Shown here in pieces: positions 31,903 through 43,017 of a stretch of 64,000 nucleotides of DNA. This DNA is from Macrophomina tecta (Eukaryota > Ascomycota > Dothideomycetes > Botryosphaeriales > Botryosphaeriaceae): assembly GCA_024180945.1 (NCBI GenBank), contig JAKSGN010000007.1, positions 682,001 through 746,000 of the forward strand, read 5' to 3'. The first letter of the stretch is position 1; each line of letters opens with the position of its first letter. Both the position numbers and the translations under genes were made by a program. The notes under the pieces were generated by a model that was not told the origin of the DNA, ran no database searches, and saw only the letters and a list, made by a program, of their open reading frames with translations.

Positions 31903-34900
31903 GCGTGTAATGATTGTGCTTTGCTGATAGACGAAACTCGGCTGCTGAGGAGAGTCGGGTCTCTCCTAGCGTACAGGATTGGTGTGTTTCAGTGCTGGCG
32001 TTCTTGCATGAATATGTTTACCTCCGCGTACGGATAAAGACTTGGTGACTAGCGCTGTTTCTGCGCATGATGGTGATGGTCAAGCCTCTCTAGCTCGACA
32101 GCCATTTTCCAGCTGAGCTATGCCTTTGAGACAGCAGTGCGTCATGACCCCAGCACAGCAACCTGGTCAGTCTCTCAGCAAACGAGCATACCTGCTCCTC
32201 AACGCCCCCCGCCCCAATAATTGCCACGCTGGCGACGCACATCAGACATGCTCGCTCCCAGAATTCCGGCGAATACCTACGCCGTCACCATACTGAAGTA
32301 CAAAACCAAGCGGACCGCTGCGACGTGCAGATCACCGCCCCTTTGTCCTCGCCCTCCACGATCGACATCTCATTTTGCGCTACGACCCTATAAGCAACGA
32401 TGCGTCTTGAGACTGGAGATTCTGGGCCGGCGGATCCAGCATCAGATCCCGGAAGGCACGGGGGGGAATAGCCAGCGCTCGGCTCTGCGACGCATGACAG
32501 AAGAAATGCACATCACACACATCACGCCCCACTCTTGCGAATCTTCCTGAACGCACAGGAAGGGCGACCAGAACAATGGGGTTGGGGGGGGGGGGGGCGG
32601 GGTTTGTGGCAGACATGCAGCAGGCGCGCGCGCGCGACTATCAAACGAAGCGAGTTGCGGGTCCGCGTCTCAGAACTCTCCCGCCCTCCTCGCTCGTTGC
32701 AAATCCTCGTGCGCCCCCGCCAGAAACTTTCCCGAAGCGGCTGTTTCGGGAAAGGGTGCACGCGAATGAGGAAAAACGATGGGTGCACTGCAAGAGTGGG
32801 GCCTCGTAAGTGGTTGAAACAGGAATGCTTTCTCTTTTCTTTTCTTTTCTTTTTATTTTATTTTTACTGCCGGTGAGAGAGGTATAATGCGCATAGGTTA
32901 GTAGCTGGCTCTATTCGCTTGTCTTTTGTGATGGCAGAAGATGATGGCGTTGCTGCGTTTGCGATGCCGCACTAAATTGCAACGCCCAACGCCCCTCCCC
33001 CCTTTTCGTACTCGCTTGCGTCCTCCGAGAATTTCTTGTCTTTTTTTCGCGAGCGTGCGGATGGGCGACCGAGCGAGCGAACATGCGTGCGCAAATAAGA
33101 GCGGGATATAAGCATAAGGGGCAAGTTCCAGCCAACGGCCCCGAACCCAACCGATAAGCCACAGAGAAAAGAAGCTCTGACATGCGTCTGTCCAAGTCTG
33201 GCAGAAGGCGGCTTGCTCTTCCTGTGGGGCCAAAGTTTGAGCTGTTCCAAAAACGATCAAGGACCGGTCCGGGAAGAAGAGGAGGAGGAGGAAGTAGCAG
33301 TAGTAGTCCCTGCATTGTGCCCCGGTCCTTGCTTTCGATTGGCGCAGAGAGAGGAGCACGATCATAGCATCTACGCGCTATAGGCAGAAAGGGGATTAGA
33401 AAAGCTAGCTGTACAGCCACAGCAACGGGCCAACGCCCTCATTAATCGCTTACGGAGACGAAGAGCGCCGAGATCCTTCGGGGACGAGATTTCCCTCTTC
33501 GAGAGCCCGCGGAAGATACGTGAGAGGGCAGGGAGAGGGAAAAGCATGCGGAAGCAGCTCGGCAAACACTCAATCCAGAGCACCGGCGCCGGGCTTACTC
33601 CTCCTTTGAACGAGGCGCGTGGCCGGAATGGGATGCAGCTACTGCGCATTTGTCAAAATACGAAGCATCTTCCCAAATGACTATACCCCGGGCACGCGGA
33701 GAGACAGGGTATGTTCCGCTCTCCTGCAGATTAGCAGCGAGGACTCGCCGAGAACCACCGTACCCCGTTCCTGACACGGGCGCTCCGTGATTCTGATAGA
33801 TTGCAACGACCCTCCCAAAACAGTAGGCCTTTACCAATTTCGGGTTCGAGGGATATTTTTACGAGGTCTCAAGGCCGAGTCTGTGTCTGGGGCCAGATGA
33901 ATCTAACAACTATGACATGCAGCAGAGAAAAAGAAACCAAGAAGTGGGGCCGAGCACTGGCTTGCCCGAGCAGACGCACGGAGGGGAAAAAAAATAATAA
34001 AAAGTCTGTTTAGATTGAAGCACATGCCGAGACCCTTCCCCAGCTGAGCACTATGCCGCTACCTCTGTTGGGAAGATTGCATCCCGCACGGACTGGCGAT
34101 ACCGCTCCATGGCACGTACGTCAATATGTTCGAGGGCATTAAGAGGTGTGTCGGCCGCTGCTAAAAAGATGACGAAGCATGGAAAGAACAAAACATTCCT
34201 GCCGTATTCTGATGACGCGATGTCGCGGTGACGCAGGGCAAGAGCAAAAAGGAATAACGTCAGGCCAACGGGCCGCCGTGCTACTACCCCTCCGTAGATC
34301 ATCTTCCCAGTGTTCCTTTTTAAGCTTCTCGTGTCCATCTGTCGGGTGCCTGGCCGGAATGCGCGTCATTCCATAAACATGATACCGCAGCTGTCTCCTG
34401 TCGCGAGGCTCTAAAATGCTTGGCGAACCGTCGTCCGCGATGCGGCTCGGCGGAAATTCACGTTGAGTGTGTGGAGTTTCCCGAAGTAGGTTCGCGGGGG
34501 AAGAACGGGCAAGTGCCGCGACGGATGCTTGTATTTGAAAAAGAACCGCTCCAGAAGGAATCTCGTTAGTATAAGAAATGACAAGGCTTGGCTAGTAAGG
34601 ATTGGGGCGTGAATGACGAATCGCGAGGGAAAACGTGTAGTGGATAATAAGGTTGATAACTTGGCGTATGTTTCGTAAAATGCAATTGCTCATTAGTACG
34701 TGAAATAGAGTGGGTATATGCGGGACGAAGTAGAGACATCCATCCGAGTGGTTCGGACGAGTTTCAAGCTCTGTTGCATGCATGCCATCGCTAGTTCCCA
34801 TTCTATCGCCACCGAGACCCTAAATGCGAAGCAGTGTGTAAAGAAAAAGATCAGAATGCAAGAAAAACTTTTCCCCGTTTGACTCCAAACCCGTTTCAGG

Positions 34901-34921
34901 AAGCGACTTGACACGCCATGC
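31903..34921. other. 3-kb gene-free stretch with homopolymer runs
   Basis: No supportable gene on either strand. It contains a run of 14 G (32584-32597) followed by CGGGG, CT-rich tracts (32828-32865) and scattered short open frames that are not conserved-looking. Confidence 0.5.
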
Positions 34922-36159
<1,238 letters not shown>

Positions 36160-37320
36160 GGCTGCTGGTGGGGTGCGAGGGCGAGGACGGTAGAGAGGGT
36201 GGTTTTCACGGCGCTATAAGGGAGGGGTGGTTGTTGGTGGACAGGGGAAAAAGCAGTGAGTCAATCGCTGGCCTGCGAGGAATAATTTGGGCGGGCGGTC
36301 TGCAGAATGCGCCGGAGGCGCGGGAGTGCGCCCCGCCGCCGCTCCGGGACGTGTTACGCTGCAGCCTGCATTACGTCAGCCGCCCGTTGTGTAAATACCG
36401 CCACGCATACCCCCAGCGCCACCGGGCGCATAATGTAACGGCTCTTATGCCCTCTAGCGCATGGCGATCGTGCAATTGAGCGCGCGCATGAAAGGATGCA
36501 GAGCACATCCGAAAATCCGATAAACGCTTCCGATCTGAGCTGTTTCTGCGCCTGCCACCAGCATCGGCGCCGTCAATAGAGTTGCTTGGCAGAGGGTAGC
36601 TCTGCGGCGGAGCGGCTGTGAACACAGAGGGTCAGGTGTAAGGAAAAGGCGAGCAGGCACGGCCTGGCCACCGTGTGCCGTGTGCGCTGGGGGCGCGGGA
36701 GCGTTGTCCTGTCGTGCCTGCTAACGCGCCACAAGGCTCGCCGATCTACTAATTACGTCCCGCGCGTGTCAGCAAGTGTGGCTGTCTCCTACATCACCAG
36801 CACCAGGGCCTGCTAGGGCCTGCCAGGGTACACCGCGGTCGCACCTTGGCCGGCCCCGGTGCTCGACCACAAACAAGCGGACAGTCCACAGCAGCGTTTC
36901 CGCCGCATGAGGCCGCGCTCGCCAATCTCCCTCGCGCATTGCGCGCTGTCGCGACGAAGGCCGCCTTGTGTGTGCTCGGAAGCTGGCCCGGCGGCAGGGG
37001 AGGCCGACTTAGGCTGTTGCCCGTGCGTTGGGGCTGGGTTTCAGCGCTCCAGCTGCTTGACATCCATCCTGCCAATCCCCAGCATCCAAGCCATTGCGCC
37101 CCGCGCCCGCTGCCTGCCTCGACGAGCCCAGTGACTTCTCCTGAAACCCTCCCACGGCGAGAATCCCCCGACTCAGCTAAAGGCCCGCGACCCTCACACA
37201 ATGATGCGCCCGAACCTTATATCGTGAGCTTAGACGCCCGCGCTTCCGTCACCGAGCCCACCGTCCGCTCGACCATCATTTAACCCCAGCGGCCCCATCA
37301 TCCGGAAGCCAAACATCACC
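36160..37320. other. intergenic region between DAHP synthase and the 270-aa gene
   Basis: This is a shared divergent upstream region, GC-rich, with no supportable gene. The open frames at 36846-37283 are chance frames. It holds the GCN4-type site listed separately. Confidence 0.5.
36257..36263 (-). promoter_or_regulatory. GCN4/CPC1-type site (TGAGTCA) upstream of DAHP synthase
   Basis: A TGAGTCA palindrome lies 98 bases upstream of the ATG at 36159. It is the known binding sequence of the general amino acid control activator (GCN4, CPC1, CpcA), which regulates aromatic amino acid genes in yeast and moulds. The match is exact; binding is inferred. Confidence 0.6.
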
Positions 37321-38192
37321 ATGTTCCAACTACCCCAGAGAATGGCCCTCAAGCGTGCCCACGACGACGACGACGACGACGACTCGCAGCCCCATTTCCG
37401 CTTTGACAAGGTACCGCCCACACCTTGCTGCCCGCTTCCGGAACCACACCTGCTAACAAGGCTATACAGAAGCACCGCACCGATTCCGCTTGCCCACCCC
37501 CGCCCCACGACCATTTCTTCCAGTACAAAGCCCTCAGCTTCTCTCAGAATCGCGCCAACTCACCATGTCTACCTGCCCTCACGCCTGGCCACTCCGACGA
37601 GTCGGGCTGTGACTCGCCCGAACTGCCCGCCTACGCCGACACCGATATGGAGGACTGCGTCGAAGACGACTACAACGCCCTTCGCTCCAACCCCAACTCG
37701 CCAGCTGTGCCGTTCACGCTCCCCGGGCGCATCAATCATCGTCAACAGCAGTCCGACCCCAGCACTGGCCGGATACCGACCCCAATCTACGGCCATTTCC
37801 CTCCCAAGATCACCTCCAACGAACCTAGCACCATCCGGACCACAACGCTGGAAGAGCTGAGGGCTGCATCTGCCAGCGCGCGCCGAACCATGGCCCAGAG
37901 AGACGTTGGCCGCGACATGCCCTCGCCCATCAGTGAAGACGACATGGCCCTGACGCCCACCACCATGACCGGCAACCGATTGTCGCGGCTGCACTTCTCC
38001 GGTCGCAGCGATGACGGCATGGACGTGGACGTGCCAATGCCCGAGTCACAGCGCAGTTCCGACCCGAAGCAGGGTCGGGCGCGGAGCGGAGCAATCACGG
38101 GCAAGAAAAAGTTTCACATGGGATTCCGCGAAGACTGTCCCAAATGCCAAGCGAGGGTCCCCGGCCACAATGCCCACTTTCTCCCCTCCTGA
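37321..38192 (+). CDS. conserved-type hypothetical protein with Cys/His tail, 270 aa
   Basis: Exons 37321-37410 and 37470-38192 (59-bp intron GTACCG..TACAG) sum to 813 bases. The N-terminus has an Asp run (DDDDDDD) after MALKRAH. A long Pro/Ser-rich, probably disordered middle follows (SPELPAYADTDMEDCVEDD, PSPISEDDMALTP). The compact C-terminus FHMGFREDCPKCQARVPGHNAH has C-x2-C and two His that could bind zinc. I do not know its function. The C-terminal motif looks like the conserved part; phosphorylation sites (SP, TP) suggest a regulatory protein, but this is inference. A second Met at 37342 (MALKRAH) may be the true start. Confidence 0.7.
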
Positions 38193-38662
38193 ACCGAGAG
38201 GTGCGGCATGATCAGAACGCGAAGTACACGTTATACGGCATGTCAGTGATGGCGTCGGCGTTATGGGAGGCATTTCTCGTCTTCACACCTATCCGGTCTT
38301 TCAGCAGTCCACAATATAAGCATTTCATAAGGGCAAAGACAGCCGCATGGGCAAGGAGTCAATTGAGTCATTATCTTCTCTTATCGGTCTTGAAAGTTTT
38401 CCTTTCGTTTTCACTTCTTTGCATACTCCCGTCAACGAATTCCAAATAAGCTCCCACGGGCCGAATTGACGGTTCGCCCCTGTGGACCCTAGGGCAACTC
38501 TGACGGACAGCTAAGCGGTTTCAACTTCGCATCCTGCCAAGATATGACCCTTTTTTTGGTTACCCGTTATCGCATCCCTATCTATAGTCTATGCACAAAT
38601 ACTGCCGCCCGATTCGGGCTGATCCGCAAATTTCCCTTGCCCGCATTCCTTTTTACCCGCGC
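38193..38662. other. convergent 3' intergenic region
   Basis: Short region between two convergent genes. No gene is seen; a T-rich stretch near 38380-38420 may hold poly(A) signals of the gene on the left. Confidence 0.5.
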
Positions 38663-39805
38663 TCAATGGTATAACCTCAGGAACTCGACGAGCGTCATGA
38701 TGGCCATGGCCTGGCCGTAGGGCATGCTCGTCCGCTCGATGTCGAAGTAGTGCTTGTAGTCGCGGCCCATGCCGGTGCCGAAGCTGGTGTCGAGCAGCTC
38801 GCCGTCGGGGCTGATCTTGGCCAGAACAGCCTTGGTGGCGCGGATGGCCATGTCCTCGTACTCGCGGCCGACGTAGCGCTTCCGCACGGCCTTGAGGATG
38901 CCGTAGGCGAAGCCGGCCGTGGCCGACGACTCGACGTAGCTGCCGGCGGACTCGGGCTCGTCGAGCAGCGTCCGCCACAGGCCGTCGGGCGTCTGCAGGC
39001 CGCGGAGCGCGTCGACCTGGGCGCGGAAGATGTCGAGCAGGTACTCGCGCGTCGGGTCGCCCGGCCTGAGGTCGAGCAGCTCGATGAAGTCGGGGATCAC
39101 GATCGTCACCCACGAGTTGCCGCGCGCCCACCGCGCGCGCGCGAAGTTGTGCCCCAGAGAGCCCGCCTTGCCCTTCTCGAACTGCCAGCCGTGGAAGAAC
39201 AGGCCCGACTCGTGGTCGAACAGGAACTGCATGTGCACCAGGAACTGGCGCTTCGCCTCCTCGACGTACTCGGGCCGGTTGAGGACCAGGCCGATCTTGG
39301 CCAGCGGCATGACCGTCATCATCAGCGTGTCGTCCCACAGCTGGCCGGCGTTTTCCTCCAGGTAGGTGATGTGCTGGAAGCCGCCGAAGGGCGTGCGCGG
39401 CAGGTCGTGCATGGCCCAGTCGGCCCAGCTCTCGAGCCACGGCCGCCAGGTGTCGTCGCGCAGGCGGTCGTCGTCGTACAGGTAGGCCAGCGTCAGGAAG
39501 ACGGACATGGTGTTGATGTTCTTGGTCGTGCCCTCGGCCAGCCGCCCCGCGAACCACGCCTTGATGATGTCCAGCGTCGGCTGCGAGTTGGTGAGCGTGT
39601 AGTACTGGTACAGGCCATACAGGCCGATGCCGTGCGTCCACTCCCAGTCGTTCCAGCCCTTGGTGTCGATGACGCGGCCGTCGGGGAGGCGGAGGAGGAA
39701 GTGGCCGGTCTGGTCGTTGATGTTGACGAGGTTGTCGGTGAGCTTGGCAATGGCGTCGTGGATCGTTTGGGCGGGCAGCCCGTGGACGGAGAGGGCGGTG
39801 GGCAT
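38663..39805 (-). CDS. GH105 unsaturated rhamnogalacturonyl hydrolase, 380 aa
   Basis: A single exon from ATG 39805 to 38663. It belongs to the six-hairpin GH105 family, which removes the unsaturated uronic acid from the ends of oligosaccharides left by rhamnogalacturonan (pectin) lyases. Visible family motifs: WNDWEWTHGIGLYGLYQYY, GFQHITYLEENAGQLWDDTLMMTVMP (the Asp pair near residue 157 lies where the catalytic Asp of YteR-type enzymes is found), FFHGWQF, ARWARGNSWVT and ESSATAGFAYGILKAVRKRYV. No signal peptide is present, so it is probably intracellular and acts on imported fragments. Its GC-rich codon use is higher than that of the neighbours. An MFS transporter gene lies divergently about 1 kb away. 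Confidence 0.93.
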   Translation of the reverse strand: MPTALSVHGLPAQTIHDAIAKLTDNLVNINDQTGHFLLRLPDGRVIDTKGWNDWEWTHGIGLYGLYQYYTLTNSQPTLDIIKAWFAGRLAEGTTKNINTMSVFLTLAYLYDDDRLRDDTWRPWLESWADWAMHDLPRTPFGGFQHITYLEENAGQLWDDTLMMTVMPLAKIGLVLNRPEYVEEAKRQFLVHMQFLFDHESGLFFHGWQFEKGKAGSLGHNFARARWARGNSWVTIVIPDFIELLDLRPGDPTREYLLDIFRAQVDALRGLQTPDGLWRTLLDEPESAGSYVESSATAGFAYGILKAVRKRYVGREYEDMAIRATKAVLAKISPDGELLDTSFGTGMGRDYKHYFDIERTSMPYGQAMAIMTLVEFLRLYH

Positions 39806-40814
39806 GGTGAGGGCGAGGGAGAGGTGGGGCCGGGCAGGCGGGAGGCAGAGAGGCTCCGGTGGGTGGTGAGGGCGCGACTGGCGTCAATCAACAGCAGGCG
39901 TGCTAACTATCGTCTCCAGACCAGACGGTGGGCTACTGGGGCTGTTTAGGAGCGCAGGGCGTCAACAGTGAGTCGGCAAGCTCTCCGAGCGCTCGGAGGG
40001 CCGCGTGGGAAATGTTTTGGCTTTAAAGGCAGCATCCGACGCACGCAAGACCCGCGCAGCTCGCGGCGGCGACCCACTGCGAGCACCGGGACTTGCCCAG
40101 TTCAGTAGGCAGCTCTCGCCGGCCTCGTTCCTCAACACCGCGCACCCATGCGCTGCCCCCACACCCGCCCACGCGCCCTCCACCCCGCCGGTCTCTTTTC
40201 ACCCGAGCCTCGATAAATCTGCCAACGGCAGGATGCGCGCCAAGTCCATCGCCAAGCGGGCCACCCCCGCCTACCCCGGCCCTGCTCTCCGCATCCAGAA
40301 AAGCCTGTCGCTCCGCTCCCCGTGGGGCCAATCCGGGGCCCCCTTCGGCCCTTCGCTTCGTCCACCGGTGGCTGCGGCGCTTTCGGACATGTCGGTGTGG
40401 AGCATGCCGCCGTATTGTCTCGCTTGCGGTCTGTCAAGGTGCCTGTGCCGTTTCCAAGCTTTTGCTGCCGCTTGCTTGACCGTGCGTGCTCGAAAACGAT
40501 GCTACCGGGTCCTTGGAGTCGCATCCCCAGGCGACAGGACGGATAAATCGCCTGACTTGGCCACAAAACGCCTTCGGTTCATGTATTCCCCGCAAACGGC
40601 CTGCATGCGTGCTCCCTAGCCTCTGTATTTGCCCCGAGCAGACATTGAAAAAGGTGTCGTGCAGTAGCTCCAGTCGATCCAGGCTCGCTCTCTTCCTCTA
40701 CCCTTCCTCTTCCTCCCCCATCCTTCTCTCCTTCCTCCTTCATTGCCACCACCTCCCACCCCTCAACTCTTTGGGGCTCACTGAGCGTGGACTCATCGCC
40801 CGTCTCTTGTCTCC
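39806..40814. other. divergent promoter region of GH105 and MFS genes
   Basis: No supportable gene. The stretch just before 40815 is rich in CT runs (40690-40760), a common feature of fungal 5' leaders. Open frames such as 40005-40619 show no family features. Confidence 0.5.
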
Positions 40815-42783
40815 ATGGCCGGCTCTCCAGACAACGTGGCCCAGGCCGAGCGCCTCTCTGCCGACAACCGCGACACCAAGAAGCACAGCTCCGATGTCGC
40901 TGAGATTGAGAAGGTCATGTCGACCGACTTCTCCGATCTCAACAAAGACCACCCGGACTTCGGCCGTCTCGACCAGGAGGTTGCCAAATATGCCAACGCC
41001 GTCGCCATCGAGATCTCGCCCGAGGAGAACAAGAGGTTGAAGAGGATGATCGACAGACGCGTGCTGCCCATCATGATCTTCACCTACTTCCTGCAGGCCC
41101 TCGACAAGGGTACTATGAGCTTCGCCAGTATCATGGGCATTCAGGAGGATTTGGGTCTGCACGGCCAGCAGGTACGGCTGTTCTTCCTTTCCTCTTCATT
41201 TCCGGGTCAATGCCTGCACTGGCATGTCAGGTGATCCCTACTGGGGACGCGACTCAACACCACAGCCATTGGCTACCAACTGTCTCCTGCTAACACGCCT
41301 CGCTAGTACTCATGGCTCACTACCTGTATCTACATCGCCGTCCTTATTGTCGAATACCCCACCAACTGGATGATCCAGCGCGTTCCCATTGCCAAGTACC
41401 TCAGCTTGAACATCGTCCTCTGGTCCATTGTGCTGGCTCTTCACTCAGTATGCAAGAACTTCACCTCTATACTCGTCGTTCGCACTCTGCTCGGTATCTT
41501 CGAAGCCGTCTGCCAGCCTTCGTTCCTGGTCATGAGTTCCATGTGGTACAAGCGTGAGGAGCAGGCCCAGATTGTCACTTACTGGTACATGGTAGGCTTT
41601 TTCCGCTCCGCTCTGTCTTTAGCACCAACCCCCCTTTACTAACATCCCCCAGATGAACGGTGGTCAGCAGATCGTCGGCGGTCTCCTCGCCTACTGCTTC
41701 ACCCTTATTCCCGACACCGCCCCGATCCACGCCTGGCAAGCCATCTTCATCTGCTACGGATGCTTCTCCGTTCTCTGGGGCGTATTCGTCCTGTGGTGGC
41801 TGCCCGACAGCCCCATGCGCGCCAAGTGCTTCTCCGAGGACGACAAGCGCCTGATGGTCGAGCGCGTCCGCTCCAACCAGACTGGTCTGCAGAACAAGAC
41901 CTTCCGCTGGGAACACGTGCGCGAGGCCTTTACCGACCCGCAGTTGTACTGCTATTGCCTGATCGCCGTCTGCACCACCCTCCCTACCTCCGGCCTCGGC
42001 GCCTTCGCCAACATCATCATCACCGGCTTCAAGTTCTCCGTCCTCGAGACTCAGCTGCTGTCCATGGTCCTCGGCGCCTTCATCGTCGTCATCCTGCTCA
42101 GCTCCAGCTGGCTCGTCCGCAAGACCAACCAAAACCTTCTCATTATGGGCCTCTACGTCATCCCGTACGTCTCACCCTTGCTCCCCCAATTCCCCGGCCT
42201 CCCACGTAGCATCGCATGACTAACGCTCCACCCGCCAAAACAGCTCCTTCGTCGGCACCATTGTGCTCCTCTCCGTCGAGAACAAGAACAAAGCCACCCA
42301 AGCCGGCCTGCTCATCTCCTACTACATCGTCCTCTCCTTCTGGGCCGCCCAGACCCTCGCCATGTCCATGATCAGCCGCAACGTCGCCGGCCAGACGAAG
42401 AAGACCGTCGTCGTCGCCGCCAACTTCGTCGCCTGGGCCACCGGCAACGCCATCGGGCCCCAGGTCTTCCTCAAGTGGGACGGCCCCCGCTACTTCATCG
42501 CTTTCGCCACCCACATGGGCTGCTACGTGCTGCTTGTGCTGGTGATTGTATTCCTGCGCTGGTGGCTGGTGCGCGAGAACAAGCGCAAGGATCGCGCGCA
42601 GGCGGCGCAGGGCGCCGCCGATGGCGGGCTGGTCCACGCGTTTGAGGATTTGACGGATAGGGAGGTGAGTCATGTTTAATTTTTTTTTTCCTTGTTCTCT
42701 TCCCATCTTGGCCTCTGTTGCTTCGAATCAATGCTGATCTCTTTTACTTTTCACAGAACATGAACTTCCGGTATATCTTCTAG
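40815..42783 (+). CDS. MFS transporter, anion:cation symporter (Dal5-like), 533 aa
   Basis: Exons 40815-41171, 41307-41591, 41653-42164, 42244-42664 and 42757-42783 sum to 1602 bases. A 75-residue cytosolic N-terminus precedes twelve predicted membrane spans. Family-like sequences include FTYFLQALDKGTMSFASIMGI (first span), YPTNWMIQRVPIAKYLS, RTLLGIFEAVCQPSFLVMSS, MNGGQQIVGGLL and the FLPDSP-equivalent WLPDSPMRA. This is the ACS subfamily (allantoate, vitamin and organic-acid permeases). The last exon has only nine codons including the stop; without that splice the protein would end VSHV at 42679. The substrate cannot be read from sequence. The GH105 neighbour suggests a pectin-derived acid or sugar as one possibility. 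Confidence 0.9.
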
Positions 42784-43017
42784 ATGTTTATATCACCCGG
42801 ATGGCGTTGGGGGAGAGAAGGAAGAGGGTTTCAATGATGTTCAGGATTTCATGAAAGCAAGGCTCGATGACAGTTACGGGCTTGAATGAATCAAACGATT
42901 TCCACCGTTGACTTTTCTTCTCATCTACAATGTTCCAACCACTCGTGAACAAGATCTACAAAGCAACCCATCAACTTCCATCGCCTCTCGATCAACCATG
43001 CTTCCTCTACTCAGCAC

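Noticed and set aside
38750..39949. 399-codon plus-strand frame antisense to GH105
   Set aside because: An effect of GC-rich codons in the hydrolase gene; Val/Gly/Glu-rich with no domain.
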